A DNA stretch of 37,687 bases from Clostridia bacterium (GCA_017456895.1 JAFTIN010000050.1:1-37687); one strand, 5' to 3'. Shown: positions 1 to 7,899, counted from the stretch's first letter. Made by a program: numbers and translations. The notes: generated by a model from the sequence alone, not told the origin.

Positions 1-29
1 CCCCGTTATGACCACTTCGATATCTCTCC
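1..29 (-). tRNA. tRNA-Ser, 5' part only (runs off window)
   Basis: Read on the minus strand, the sequence begins GGAGAGATATCGAAGTGGTC at base 29 and continues TCATAACGGGG to base 1. This is the acceptor 5' strand plus the D-arm of a serine tRNA (compare the E. coli tRNA-Ser(CGA) start GGAGAGATGCCGG, from memory). The rest lies outside the window. The anticodon is not visible here; CGA is inferred only from the second partial copy at 181-220. It could also be another degenerate copy, since the 3' half cannot be seen. Confidence 0.65.
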
Positions 30-42
30 GTGTGTATTTTAG

Positions 43-93
43 CTCTCTACTGTTCTTATTCAACCTCGGAAATTGGAGAGAACAGTAGGAGAG
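43..93 (-). repeat. Imperfect hairpin just upstream of tRNA-Ser
   Basis: The arms at 43-56 and 79-93 are complementary over 14 bp with one bulged G at 88, around a 22-nt loop. On the minus strand this sits about 14 nt before the tRNA 5' end. It could be a processing signal, a weak terminator of upstream transcription, or part of a mobile-element remnant. The minus-strand side has no strong T-run, so an intrinsic terminator is not clearly supported. Confidence 0.5.
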
Positions 94-180
94 AACTAAC
101 GTATTAAGTTGTATTTGAACTGTGAAAATCCCTTATAAATCAAGGGTTGAGAAGCAGAGAGTTCCAAAATGACCACAAAA

Positions 181-220
181 TTTCGAGTCAGCCCCGTTAT
201 GACCTCTTCGATACCTCTGC
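181..220 (-). pseudogene. tRNA-Ser(CGA) 5' half-copy, truncated after the anticodon loop
   Basis: Bases 220 to 192 on the minus strand match the tRNA-Ser start at 29-1 in 26 of 29 positions. They then continue CTGACTCGAAA, an anticodon stem 5' strand and loop with anticodon CGA. The next bases are TTTT rather than the TCAG needed to close the stem, and no 3' half, T-arm or acceptor follows. The break directly after the anticodon loop is what tRNA-targeted tyrosine recombinases leave behind, so this may be an old attachment-site remnant. A nearby small inverted repeat (CCCTT at 130-134, AAGGG at 142-146) lies on its 3' side. Confidence 0.6.
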
Positions 221-261
221 ATATTAAATTTTCACAATTTAATATGCGAGAATCGAAGAGG
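203..261. repeat. Long near-perfect inverted repeat over the tRNA fragment
   Basis: CCTCTTCGAT (203-212) pairs perfectly with ATCGAAGAGG (252-261). The inner arms GCATATTAAATT (219-230) and AATTTAATATGC (236-247) also pair perfectly around a 5-nt loop. The outer arm is the D-arm of the tRNA-Ser fragment, and its one change from the other copy (GTGG to GAGG) is what makes the pairing perfect. The result is a very stable hairpin of about 25 bp. Confidence 0.75.
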
Positions 262-469
262 CTCGCCGAAGCACAGAGCATAAAGCGACGAACAATGAAA
301 AACACATATTAAAATCGTGTGAAAAACTAAAATAGGTGAATCCGCTTCGCATATCCAACCGAAGCGTCTGTATACATTCTAAATGCACTGCTTTTTGCAC
401 TGCGTATGCTATTATAACATAAAAAACTTTTTTTTGCAAGATATAAAATGCAATTTGTGTAAATATTTT
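262..469. other. Non-coding stretch before the YolD-like gene
   Basis: No convincing gene is present. It contains a 7-bp perfect hairpin (CGCTTCG at 343-349 with CGAAGCG at 360-366), a short direct repeat of GCACTGC near 384-402, and a minus-strand promoter at 411-439 pointing toward the tRNA-Ser sequences. Small open frames here have no ribosome-binding site and no recognisable product. Confidence 0.5.
411..439 (-). promoter_or_regulatory. Sigma-A-type promoter toward tRNA-Ser
   Basis: On the minus strand, TTGCAA (439-434) and TATAAT (416-411) are separated by 17 bp. A transcript starting near 404 would run through the hairpins and the tRNA-Ser half-copy before reaching the tRNA at 29. Confidence 0.55.
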
Positions 470-913
470 TTAATCCTCATCAGAGTGAGTTATGACGTCC
501 GGAACAAGGCTGATGACCGTACTGATAAAAATGGTCTCCCCGCTTGCAAGAATGAGAGTTCCCGCATTATCGTCGATACGAATAAGGCGCGAGTGGACGG
601 TGCGGTATTCGCCGCCCTCTTTACGGCTATCGGGCAGAAAATAAGTGACGGTGACAGATGGCTCAGTATCAATAATTCCGGAAAGCATATGCTGTACCAT
701 ATCCAGCTCAAGACGTGAGTCCTCGGAGAGCTCGATGCGCCTTTCGGTTATTCTGGCAGCCTCCATTACCGCGGCGTCATATCCTGTCAATGCGGCGAAG
801 GGAGAAAACTGTGCTGCGCGGTCATAAAGCGACATTTTTGCTCTTTTTTCTGAATTAAAACAAGGCAGATTTATAATATCGTCGTATTTTCCGGTTTGAC
901 TTTCGTTGTTCAT
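470..913 (-). CDS. YolD-like protein, partner of a Y-family polymerase
   Basis: This is a 147-aa protein of the YolD-like family, found in Firmicutes next to UmuC/DinB-type polymerases and thought to be an accessory, UmuD-like factor; its biochemistry is poorly known. The family hallmark lies at residues 27-44, with MSLYDRAAQFSPFAALTGYD visible. The C-terminal half looks like a small beta-rich domain. The start has an AAAGGAGGG site upstream, and the gene follows the polymerase stop by 32 bp, so the two are probably one operon. There are no membrane segments or signal peptide. No clear terminator follows on the minus strand. Confidence 0.8.
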   Translation of the reverse strand: MNNESQTGKYDDIINLPCFNSEKRAKMSLYDRAAQFSPFAALTGYDAAVMEAARITERRIELSEDSRLELDMVQHMLSGIIDTEPSVTVTYFLPDSRKEGGEYRTVHSRLIRIDDNAGTLILASGETIFISTVISLVPDVITHSDED

Positions 914-945
914 AAGTCTATTCTTCTCCCTCCTTTCGGATTTGT

Positions 946-2463
946 TTAGGCTTTGTGGCCTCCTATCTGTGAGTTGCGATCCTTGGCGGTAGCACCGTCC
1001 TCAAAGCTCATGCCCTTGAGGATAGCGTTCTTGCCGAACTTCTTTTTTATATCGATAATTGCGTTCTGCATTTTCTTCTCTTTTTTGAGAGTTTCCTGCT
1101 TTTCTGCCTCCAGGCGTTCCCTCTCCCCGTAGTCGGTGAACAGGTCGAGCTGGACGGCCGACGGAGAGGCCTTTGCCTCAGTCTCGGGGATAACGTGGTC
1201 GGCGGTGATGTTGATCCTACGGACTAAAAGGCGCGGATCAACTATGCGCTGATATAAGCTATCCGCAGTGTCAAGTATCACCCTGGTCGACGAGGAAAAG
1301 CCGCCGAGCGGGGCGGTGCCGTGAGCGTGCTTTGGTACCTTGCGGCCGTAGTAGTCGGTGGTGATCTGACCGTCGTAGGAGGAGCCCTTACCGCTAAGAT
1401 TATCTATATCGTAGCCCACGGTGAGAACTATACGTTCGGCGACGAGCCCCTTCTCTACAAGATCGAGAGCGAGGGCGTCGGCCATCTCACGTACTATGAG
1501 TCTTGCCTTCTCAAAATCGTAAGGACAATGCAGCACCTGTCCTGAGCCCATACTGTTGCTCTCGGGTTTATAGGCCTTTATATGCTTCATCTGGCAAGGC
1601 TCGTAGCCCCAGGCGTGGTCTATGAGGATCTCTGCGTTTACACCGAAGAGCTTGTATAACAGATCCTCGTTGTGGTAGTCGTTCTCCCGCCCGAGCGAGC
1701 ATCGTGCAATATCCCCCATGGTGTAGAGGCTGTGCGACTCAAGCGTGCGGGTATATCCCCTGCCCACTCGCCAAAAATCGGTAAGAGGCCTGTGATCCCA
1801 CAGGAGTCTGCGGTAGGACATCTCGTCGAGCTCGGCTATTCTCACACCATCCTTATCTGCATTCACGTGCTTAGCGACTATATCCATAGCAACCTTGCAA
1901 AGATAAAGATTTGTTCCGATGCCTGCCGTAGCGGTTATGCCTGTCGCGGCAAGAACCTCCTTGACAAGCATTCTCGCAAACTCCCGTCCGTTCATACCGC
2001 GGACACGAAGATAATGAGTAGCATCGATAAATACCTCGTCGATCGAGTAGACGTGGATATCCTCGGGAGCGACGTGACGAAGATATACCTCGTAAATACG
2101 AGTACTCCACTTTATATAGTGGGCCATACGGGGCGGCGCAACAATGTAATCAAGCTCAAGCGACGGGTCGGCCGCGAGCTCGTCGGCAAAATACGACTTT
2201 GAACGAAATCGTCTGCCTGGGGCTGAGGCTCTGCGCTTATAGTTCGCCTCCTTAACCTTGGCCACTACCTCAAAGAGTCTGGCTCTGCCGGGGATACCGT
2301 AAGCCTTGAGAGAGGGTGACACAGCGAGACAAATAGTCTTCTCCGTGCGGCTTTTGTCAGCGACGACTAAATTTGTCCTCATAGGATCAAGCCCGCGCTC
2401 TATACACTCAACGGAGGCATAGAAGGACTTAAGATCTATTGCAATAAAGGTTTTATCAGCCAT
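946..2463 (-). CDS. Y-family DNA polymerase (UmuC/DinB-like)
   Basis: This 505-aa protein is a translesion DNA polymerase that copies damaged templates. The palm carries D10 in FIAIDLKSFYASVE, where Y15 is the expected steric-gate position, and the catalytic pair D142-E143 in YSIDEVFID. A helix-hairpin-helix and little-finger region follows to about residue 420. The C-terminal tail after 440 is charged. At 505 aa it is longer than DinB (about 350) and fits the Firmicutes branch that travels with YolD proteins. It has its own sigma-A promoter at 2499-2527 and a strong AAGGAGG site. I saw no LexA box, so DNA-damage control is not shown. Confidence 0.9.
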   Translation of the reverse strand: MADKTFIAIDLKSFYASVECIERGLDPMRTNLVVADKSRTEKTICLAVSPSLKAYGIPGRARLFEVVAKVKEANYKRRASAPGRRFRSKSYFADELAADPSLELDYIVAPPRMAHYIKWSTRIYEVYLRHVAPEDIHVYSIDEVFIDATHYLRVRGMNGREFARMLVKEVLAATGITATAGIGTNLYLCKVAMDIVAKHVNADKDGVRIAELDEMSYRRLLWDHRPLTDFWRVGRGYTRTLESHSLYTMGDIARCSLGRENDYHNEDLLYKLFGVNAEILIDHAWGYEPCQMKHIKAYKPESNSMGSGQVLHCPYDFEKARLIVREMADALALDLVEKGLVAERIVLTVGYDIDNLSGKGSSYDGQITTDYYGRKVPKHAHGTAPLGGFSSSTRVILDTADSLYQRIVDPRLLVRRINITADHVIPETEAKASPSAVQLDLFTDYGERERLEAEKQETLKKEKKMQNAIIDIKKKFGKNAILKGMSFEDGATAKDRNSQIGGHKA

Positions 2464-2498
2464 TCTGCCTCCTTATCATAAGTTAAACTTCTTTAATC

Positions 2499-2527
2499 AT
2501 TATATCAAATTATCAGACATTTTTCAA
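2499..2527 (-). promoter_or_regulatory. Sigma-A promoter of the polymerase/YolD operon
   Basis: On the minus strand, TTGAAA (2527-2522), a 17 bp spacer and TATAAT (2504-2499) lie about 36 bp before the polymerase start codon. Confidence 0.7.
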
Positions 2528-2578
2528 TAGGATAGCAACAATAGCAAAAAAATAAATAATAAAATATTTAAAACACTA

Positions 2579-2607
2579 TTGAAAAGTTTTTCCTTTTAGT
2601 GTAATAT
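2579..2607 (+). promoter_or_regulatory. Sigma-A promoter of the ADP-ribosylglycohydrolase gene
   Basis: TTGAAA (2579-2584), a 17 bp spacer and TAATAT (2602-2607) precede the start codon at 2645. The ribosome-binding site AGGAGG is at about 2629-2634. Confidence 0.6.
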
Positions 2608-2644
2608 AGTGGTAGTTATTATAATTTCAGGAGGAACTCCCAAA

Positions 2645-4171
2645 ATGTTCAGAACAAATCCCAAGTACATTATTAAGCTTGATAAGAATGCGTACGCTGA
2701 TAAGGTCAAGGCCTGTTGGATAGGTAAAAACATAGGCGGTACCATGGGCACCCCCTTTGAGGGCTTGAGACAGATCAACGATATCAAGGGCTTTACCACA
2801 GCGCCCGGCGTTGTGCTCCCCAACGATGATCTCGACCTCCAGCTCGTGTGGCTCTATGCCCTTGAGCAGAGCGGTCCTGCAGCTATCAATGCAAATATGC
2901 TCGGCGAACACTGGATCTCATATATTACACCCCACTGGAATGAGTACGGCCTCGGAAAAGCAAATCTCAAGCGCGGCATCCCCGCTCCTATGTCGGGTGA
3001 CTACGACAACGACTGGAGAAACTCTAACGGTGCGTGGATAAGAAGTGAGGTATGGGCAACCGTTGCTCCCGCAATGCCCCACGTAGCGGCAAAGTATGCT
3101 ATGGAGGATGCTATGGTGGATCACGGCGCAGGCGAAGGCACCTTTGCGGCAGCGTTTGTAGCAGCTCTGCAGTCTGCGGCATTCGTTATTTCTGATCTCC
3201 GTAAATGTATCGAGGTAGGTCTGGCATCTATTCCCGACGAGTCGAGAATGGCAAAGAGCATCAAGTTTGTGCTCGAGTGCTATGACAACGGTATGAGCTG
3301 GATCGATGCGAGAAATGCTGTTCAGCAACTCAACGCGGATATTGGCAACGGATGGTTTGAGGCTCCCTCCAACGTAACCTACGCTGCAATCGGTCTTCTC
3401 TGGGGTGAAGGTGACTTCAAGAAATCTATGATCACGGCTATCAATTGTGGCGACGACACCGACTGTACCGGCGCGACCGTAGGCGCTACTATGGGTATCC
3501 TCTACGGTATGGCAGGTATTCCCGAGGACTGGCACCAGTACATAGGCGACGATATCATAACCGTATCTATCGCCAAGGGAAACAACGGAAAAACTCTTCC
3601 TACTACCTGTACCGAGCTTACCGAAAGAATAGTTAACCAGGCTCCCATCGTTCTTGCCTACAACAGCACCAAGCACACTAACTTCACTCCCGACGGTGCA
3701 TTCTCCGATTATGGCGTAGAGATCGCTGACAAGGACGTTATCGGTGAGGACGTACACGAGAAGCTCATTGAATTTACCTCCGCCAAGATCAAGCCCGTGG
3801 CAAGCGGACTTCTCCCCTACTCCATCTATGAAGAAAACGTATTCATGAGAGTGCAGGTCGCCCTCGACAAGGCTCCCGACATTGAGCCGGGTGAGGAGAT
3901 CGGCCTTACCGTATTCTTCAACTCAAAGTGCAACTTTGAGGATGAGCCGAGAAACGTATCCATGCGCTGGCTCCTCCCCGAGGGCTTCACCGCAAGCGGT
4001 AAGAAGACACTTATGGTCCACGGCTTCAACCCCCATTCCAACGGCACAGCATCCACACGCTTTACCATCAAGGCGGGCGAGGAGGTTCACGCTATGAACC
4101 GAGCTATCCTTGAGATAATCACCGAAGGAAGATGTACTCCTATGTATATCTGTGTTCCCCTTCTCGGCTAA
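2645..4171 (+). CDS. ADP-ribosylglycohydrolase family protein with C-terminal beta domain
   Basis: This is a 508-aa cytosolic enzyme that by family would remove ADP-ribose, or a related group, from a protein or small molecule. The ATG at 2645 is chosen over an upstream frame opening because AGGAGGAACTCCC sits just before it. The all-helical ADP-ribosylglycohydrolase domain covers about residues 15-340. It shows the metal-binding motifs NDDLD (60-64) and GDDTD (269-273) and the glycine-rich GGTMGTPFEG near the N-terminus. Residues about 375-508 form a separate, predicted beta-sandwich tail (PGEEIGLTVFF, NVSMRWLLPEGF). Most stand-alone family members lack this, so it may bind substrate. It stands alone between its own promoter and a strong terminator. 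Confidence 0.85.
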   Translation: MFRTNPKYIIKLDKNAYADKVKACWIGKNIGGTMGTPFEGLRQINDIKGFTTAPGVVLPNDDLDLQLVWLYALEQSGPAAINANMLGEHWISYITPHWNEYGLGKANLKRGIPAPMSGDYDNDWRNSNGAWIRSEVWATVAPAMPHVAAKYAMEDAMVDHGAGEGTFAAAFVAALQSAAFVISDLRKCIEVGLASIPDESRMAKSIKFVLECYDNGMSWIDARNAVQQLNADIGNGWFEAPSNVTYAAIGLLWGEGDFKKSMITAINCGDDTDCTGATVGATMGILYGMAGIPEDWHQYIGDDIITVSIAKGNNGKTLPTTCTELTERIVNQAPIVLAYNSTKHTNFTPDGAFSDYGVEIADKDVIGEDVHEKLIEFTSAKIKPVASGLLPYSIYEENVFMRVQVALDKAPDIEPGEEIGLTVFFNSKCNFEDEPRNVSMRWLLPEGFTASGKKTLMVHGFNPHSNGTASTRFTIKAGEEVHAMNRAILEIITEGRCTPMYICVPLLG

Positions 4172-4184
4172 TATTATGATGATA

Positions 4185-4217
4185 GGGAGATGCGTTTTTT
4201 CGCATCTCCCCCTTTTT
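4185..4217 (+). terminator. Intrinsic terminator after the ADP-ribosylglycohydrolase
   Basis: A perfect 10-bp stem (GGGAGATGCG with CGCATCTCCC) around a six-T loop is followed by a T-run. Confidence 0.9.
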
Positions 4218-4255
4218 ACCTGTCCTGCTGAAAAGTGAGGTAAAATACCAAAAAC

Positions 4256-4284
4256 TTGACAAAAAGAGACAATGATGATATAAT
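4256..4284 (+). promoter_or_regulatory. Consensus sigma-A promoter of the membrane-protein gene
   Basis: TTGACA (4256-4261), a 17 bp spacer and TATAAT (4279-4284) match consensus exactly. The predicted transcript start is about 27 nt before the ATG at 4317. Confidence 0.85.
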
Positions 4285-4316
4285 CGTTATGTTAAACTTT
4301 TGTTTAAGAGGAAATT

Positions 4317-5090
4317 ATGAGTAAAAAATCTGAGTACTTATCACATTTCTATATATACCATTATTTGAAGCTTGCCTTCAGAGCCGTGCTTTTCATCATG
4401 GCGCTCATTCTATATATTGTGAGCAAGGTTGAGGGAACGTCACTCCCCTTCGGTGAAGCGGGTTCACATCCTGTCTTCTGGGCCTTCTGGTGGATATGCC
4501 TCGTTGTGGGAATGGTCCTCCGACTCTTCCCCTCAAAGCTTGAAACAATAGGCTGTCAAAAGCAGCTAAAGAGAAATTACGTTCCGACGGGTGAAGAAGA
4601 ACCGAGTCTTACCTCCTGGAAGGGTACCTTCTGGCTTACCGTATGCTGGATAGGACTTAATCTTGTGTTCGGTATCCTGTATCTTTCGGACGTCATCGAC
4701 GCGGGAATACTCTTTCTTCTCTCTTTTGCATATGCGGTGTGCGACATCATATGTATCCTTTTCTTCTGTCCGCTTCGCGACCTGTTCTTAAAGAACAAAT
4801 GCTGCGCGGATTGCAGGATCTACAACTGGGATTACGCAATGATCTTCACCCCATTTATTTTCATTCCTCACTACTACACCTGGAGTCTGCTCGGTCTATC
4901 GCTCGTCCTCCTTATCGTGTGGGAGGTAATGTATAAGCTCTATCCCGAAAGGTTTGCAAAAAACACAAACGCCTCTCTCGCCTGTCAGAACTGCAAGGAG
5001 CAGCCCTGCAGACACAAAAAGCGCATACAGCGTATACTGAAAAGCGGCAAGGAGAAGCTCTCAAAGCTCACCTGGTGGAGACAAAAATAA
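4317..5090 (+). CDS. Multi-pass membrane protein with two cysteine clusters, unknown function
   Basis: I do not recognise a family for this 257-aa protein. It has about six likely membrane segments (roughly residues 19-35, 52-70, 104-124, 130-150, 173-185, 188-206). Two short cysteine clusters are visible. One lies between segments (C162, C163, C166 in KCCADC) and one in the cytosolic-type tail (C223, C226, C231 in CQNCKEQPC). The spacing suggests a bound metal or redox site, but that is inference. The tail is strongly basic. The gene is a single transcription unit, with its own consensus promoter, GAGGA as ribosome-binding site, and a terminator directly after. Confidence 0.7.
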   Translation: MSKKSEYLSHFYIYHYLKLAFRAVLFIMALILYIVSKVEGTSLPFGEAGSHPVFWAFWWICLVVGMVLRLFPSKLETIGCQKQLKRNYVPTGEEEPSLTSWKGTFWLTVCWIGLNLVFGILYLSDVIDAGILFLLSFAYAVCDIICILFFCPLRDLFLKNKCCADCRIYNWDYAMIFTPFIFIPHYYTWSLLGLSLVLLIVWEVMYKLYPERFAKNTNASLACQNCKEQPCRHKKRIQRILKSGKEKLSKLTWWRQK

Positions 5091-5096
5091 AAGTAA

Positions 5097-5130
5097 AACG
5101 CCTCTTGGACAAAGCCAAGTGGCGTTTTTT
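5097..5130. terminator. Bidirectional terminator between convergent genes
   Basis: AACGCC-T-CTTGG pairs with CCAAG-T-GGCGTT. The stem is flanked by T-runs on both strands, so it can serve the membrane-protein gene and the minus-strand GltS-like gene. Confidence 0.85.
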
Positions 5131-5147
5131 GTATTCTTTAGTTTACT

Positions 5148-6557
5148 TTATTCAACATTTTCTTCAGTAGGCTCTTCCTTTTTGCCCTTTTTCTTAAAGA
5201 TGAAATCTCTGAAGAGAGCGACGTTAAGAACGATGAAGTAAAGGACAACAATGACAAGAGTCAGCACCGTGTTCTTGGGTGCGAGTGTAGCGAGAATAAG
5301 CATAGGGAATCCGAGAAGGATCGCCGGGAAATTCTGATACACAAGGTTATCCGCAGCGGGAGTCTTGAAGTTGCCGTCAACCTCACGAAGAAGGATAATA
5401 CCCGTGCTGGCTGTGCCTGTGAGCATACCATACATAGCGAGGAACTGCTCCTCAACGTAGTCCTTGAACAGAAGCTTTGCAACAATTCTGTTGTACGCGT
5501 AGGTAACGACGAGACCGACTGCGCCGATGATAAGCGCGATGCCCCAGTACTTCTCAAGAATATCAAGTCTTATAGCGGCAATACCGGCTACGATCATAAT
5601 ATCAAAGAAGAAGTTGCTGAGTCTGGTAAGAAGGAAGTTGTTTATATACTCTCGGTTCATAAACTTTTTCTTACGGAGCCATCTGGTAGCGAACTTAACA
5701 AGCGTTGCGCAAAGAACACCGAGAATAAAGTTGAAGCCGTAGATAGTAGACTTCATACCAGGTATGATAAGGCCGAGGATATGCATAAAGAAGTATGCAA
5801 GAGCATAGGAAACGAAGATGAAGGCGATCTGTATAGAGATCTTGTCAAGGCTCTCCTGCATGGGGACCTCGTTATTACCCTCTACCTCTTCCTTATTGAG
5901 CGCATCTAAGCTCTTGTCTATCTTTATCTTACCCTGCTTCTTCATAATGTTAAGGTGAATAACACCTCCGAAGGAAGCGGAGAGGAAGCCGATAGCGGCA
6001 ATGGTAAGGCCGAAGCTCTTGCCTCCCATGAAGCCGTAGTCCATCTCGTAAATGTTGCCGTAGTTCATCGCCTGGCCGGTGCCCTGTCCGAAGCCAAAGG
6101 GGAGTATCATTCCCGCGGCGGCAAAGAAGTCCTTGACAATGAGAGCGGCTATCATCGTGACAGCAAGACCGAAGATACCCTGGACGAGGTAGGTCGCGAC
6201 GGTGGTGATACCCGTGTTGACGATCTCCTTAGTTCTCTGCTTATTAAGGTGGCTGTTGGTGATCTTGAGAGTAGAAGCAATAAAGCCAAGCGCAAGAGTG
6301 TGATAGGTGATCATCTCAAGATACGCCGTACCGCTATTGTTAAATAGCGTAGTGTCAAACATTACGTTACCCGTGATACCCTTGTATATAGCTGCGACGA
6401 TAATAAGTATCGTACCGCCTATAACCGATGCGGGCATAAGCGAATTCTTCAAAAACGGGATCTTTCTCTTCAGCGAATTACCTGCAAGGAGCGCTCCGAG
6501 CAGAATGGCTGTGATCATTATAAAGCCCCAAACGTTAGAGTCCCAAAAATTTTCCAT
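5148..6557 (-). CDS. Sodium/glutamate symporter (GltS-like) family transporter
   Basis: This is a 469-aa inner-membrane secondary transporter related to GltS, which moves glutamate with sodium. About 11-12 membrane segments are visible in two repeated halves separated by a hydrophilic linker (about residues 213-245). The first half has the glycine-rich loop GFGQGTGQAMNYG (155-167), and the second the matching loop YGMLTGTASTG (about 375-385), as expected for the two re-entrant pore loops. The actual substrate is not proven. The ATG has GGAGAC upstream, and the first 23 bases overlap the end of the acyltransferase gene. The two are therefore co-transcribed and likely coupled in translation. 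The tail is lysine/glutamate rich. Confidence 0.82.
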   Translation of the reverse strand: MENFWDSNVWGFIMITAILLGALLAGNSLKRKIPFLKNSLMPASVIGGTILIIVAAIYKGITGNVMFDTTLFNNSGTAYLEMITYHTLALGFIASTLKITNSHLNKQRTKEIVNTGITTVATYLVQGIFGLAVTMIAALIVKDFFAAAGMILPFGFGQGTGQAMNYGNIYEMDYGFMGGKSFGLTIAAIGFLSASFGGVIHLNIMKKQGKIKIDKSLDALNKEEVEGNNEVPMQESLDKISIQIAFIFVSYALAYFFMHILGLIIPGMKSTIYGFNFILGVLCATLVKFATRWLRKKKFMNREYINNFLLTRLSNFFFDIMIVAGIAAIRLDILEKYWGIALIIGAVGLVVTYAYNRIVAKLLFKDYVEEQFLAMYGMLTGTASTGIILLREVDGNFKTPAADNLVYQNFPAILLGFPMLILATLAPKNTVLTLVIVVLYFIVLNVALFRDFIFKKKGKKEEPTEENVE

Positions 6558-7755
6558 TTTCGTCTCCTTTTACTATGTTTTTGTATCGATTGAAGAAGTG
6601 TACGTACTTGATTCCATTCATACACTTTTCTCCCTTTAGCTGATATATTTTGTCCCCAAAATAGATATCAACCTTATTTCTGCCGAGAACGGTGACTGCA
6701 GAGCACTCCTTAAAGGAGAAAATCTCGGATACTCCATCTGCCTCAACGGTTATTCTGTCACCGTAGAGCGATACGCGGCAGCCGTCGGCAATAGGTCTCT
6801 TTTTCTTATAAGGAATAACCTCCGAGAAGGAAGCGACGTCCACAAACACGGGAGTGTCCGTAAGCGCGGTCAGATCAACCGAGTTGATATATTCTGCCTG
6901 CGCCTCATACCAATCGTTAACGAATCGGTACGGAAGGTCACGGTGGGTGCCCTCAAGCTCGGTGGTGGGGAGGTAACGCGCACTCAGTCCGCACCTCTTG
7001 CATCTGATCACATCTCTGTCGGTCTCAAACTCGGAGAAGCCACAGTCGGGACAGTAGTAAATAACCCTCTCAAGGTGTTCTGCCCTCCTCTTATGACGGA
7101 AGGTGTTATCGGCGTTGGCCTCGTTGATGTAAAGGCCATCCTTGATCAATGTGTAAAGCTCATCGTCTGTAAGCTGTAAGTACTCCTCGGGCTCAATTAC
7201 TCTTGAAACGTAACAATCCATTCTGCCCTTACGTACGGTATCCGCCCATCTGGGCTGAACGCCGTAGCCGCCCTTGATATGGTAAAGTACGATGGGGAGT
7301 CCGAGCTTACGGGCAAGAGGCGCGATCGAGGGGCTCATATATTCGGTCTTGCCGCTGTAGGTACGATTGCCCTCGGGAGCAAGAGAAATGCTGCCTCCCT
7401 CCTTTGCCACGCGCATACAGTTCATTATGGCGCGGACATCTGTGGTCTGCTTCTTGATCGGTATAGGAGCAACGAGGTAACGAAGCGCATCCGAAAGGAA
7501 TCCTTTTGAAAAAATGTCCTCCGAAGCGATAAAATACAAGTGCTGTCTAAAGGACAGAGCTACAAAGAACTGGTCAAAGGCCGTCGTGTGGTTGAAGAGA
7601 ACGAGATACTGTCTCTTGCCCTCCTCCTTGAAGCGTCTGATCCTCGCGCCGTACTTTATACGTGAGTAGAGGCGGAAGAAGGGACCGAGGGTATGACGCA
7701 CGACCATGTGTCTTTTATATATCCATTTTTTCTTGTTTTTCTTTTTTTCTGCCAT
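6535..7755 (-). CDS. 1-acyl-glycerol-3-phosphate acyltransferase-like protein with zinc ribbon
   Basis: This 406-aa protein is a PlsC-type acyltransferase, probably acting in membrane phospholipid or lipid-anchor synthesis. The start at 7755 is preferred over one nine codons upstream because GGACAGGAGAC lies just before it. The catalytic motif NHTTAFD gives H56 and D61, and the glycerophosphate-binding block PEGNR is at 127-131. After the roughly 220-residue catalytic domain comes a zinc ribbon (C235, C238, C252, C255) and a C-terminal region of about 130 residues I do not recognise. Simple PlsC proteins are about 240 aa, so the zinc ribbon and tail are extra. It is the first gene of an operon with the GltS-like transporter. 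Confidence 0.82.
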   Translation of the reverse strand: MAEKKKNKKKWIYKRHMVVRHTLGPFFRLYSRIKYGARIRRFKEEGKRQYLVLFNHTTAFDQFFVALSFRQHLYFIASEDIFSKGFLSDALRYLVAPIPIKKQTTDVRAIMNCMRVAKEGGSISLAPEGNRTYSGKTEYMSPSIAPLARKLGLPIVLYHIKGGYGVQPRWADTVRKGRMDCYVSRVIEPEEYLQLTDDELYTLIKDGLYINEANADNTFRHKRRAEHLERVIYYCPDCGFSEFETDRDVIRCKRCGLSARYLPTTELEGTHRDLPYRFVNDWYEAQAEYINSVDLTALTDTPVFVDVASFSEVIPYKKKRPIADGCRVSLYGDRITVEADGVSEIFSFKECSAVTVLGRNKVDIYFGDKIYQLKGEKCMNGIKYVHFFNRYKNIVKGDENGKFLGL

Positions 7756-7870
7756 AGATGTCTCCTGTCCGGTAGTAAACATTCTGACTGATAAATAAAG
7801 TATATCATGCGAGCTTTAAACATACTTAATATTAAAATGTGTACATTATTTTTAATTCTCGCGTGCTTAT

Positions 7871-7899
7871 ATTATACACCCGCGGGGAAAATCTGTCAA
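7871..7899 (-). promoter_or_regulatory. Consensus sigma-A promoter of the acyltransferase operon
   Basis: On the minus strand, TTGACA (7899-7894), 17 bp, then TATAAT (7876-7871). The leader before the start codon is about 110 nt and contains the perfect palindrome AATGTGTACATT near 7834-7845, a possible regulator site. Confidence 0.8.

Noticed and set aside
96-305. A 69-residue minus-strand frame across the tRNA-Ser fragment.
   Set aside because: It is the chance translation of the tRNA half-copy and the hairpin (its VITGLTRN segment is the tRNA sequence), with no start signal.
2918-3757. A 279-residue frame on the strand opposite the ADP-ribosylglycohydrolase.
   Set aside because: Antisense shadow of a well-supported gene; no domain, no ribosome-binding site.
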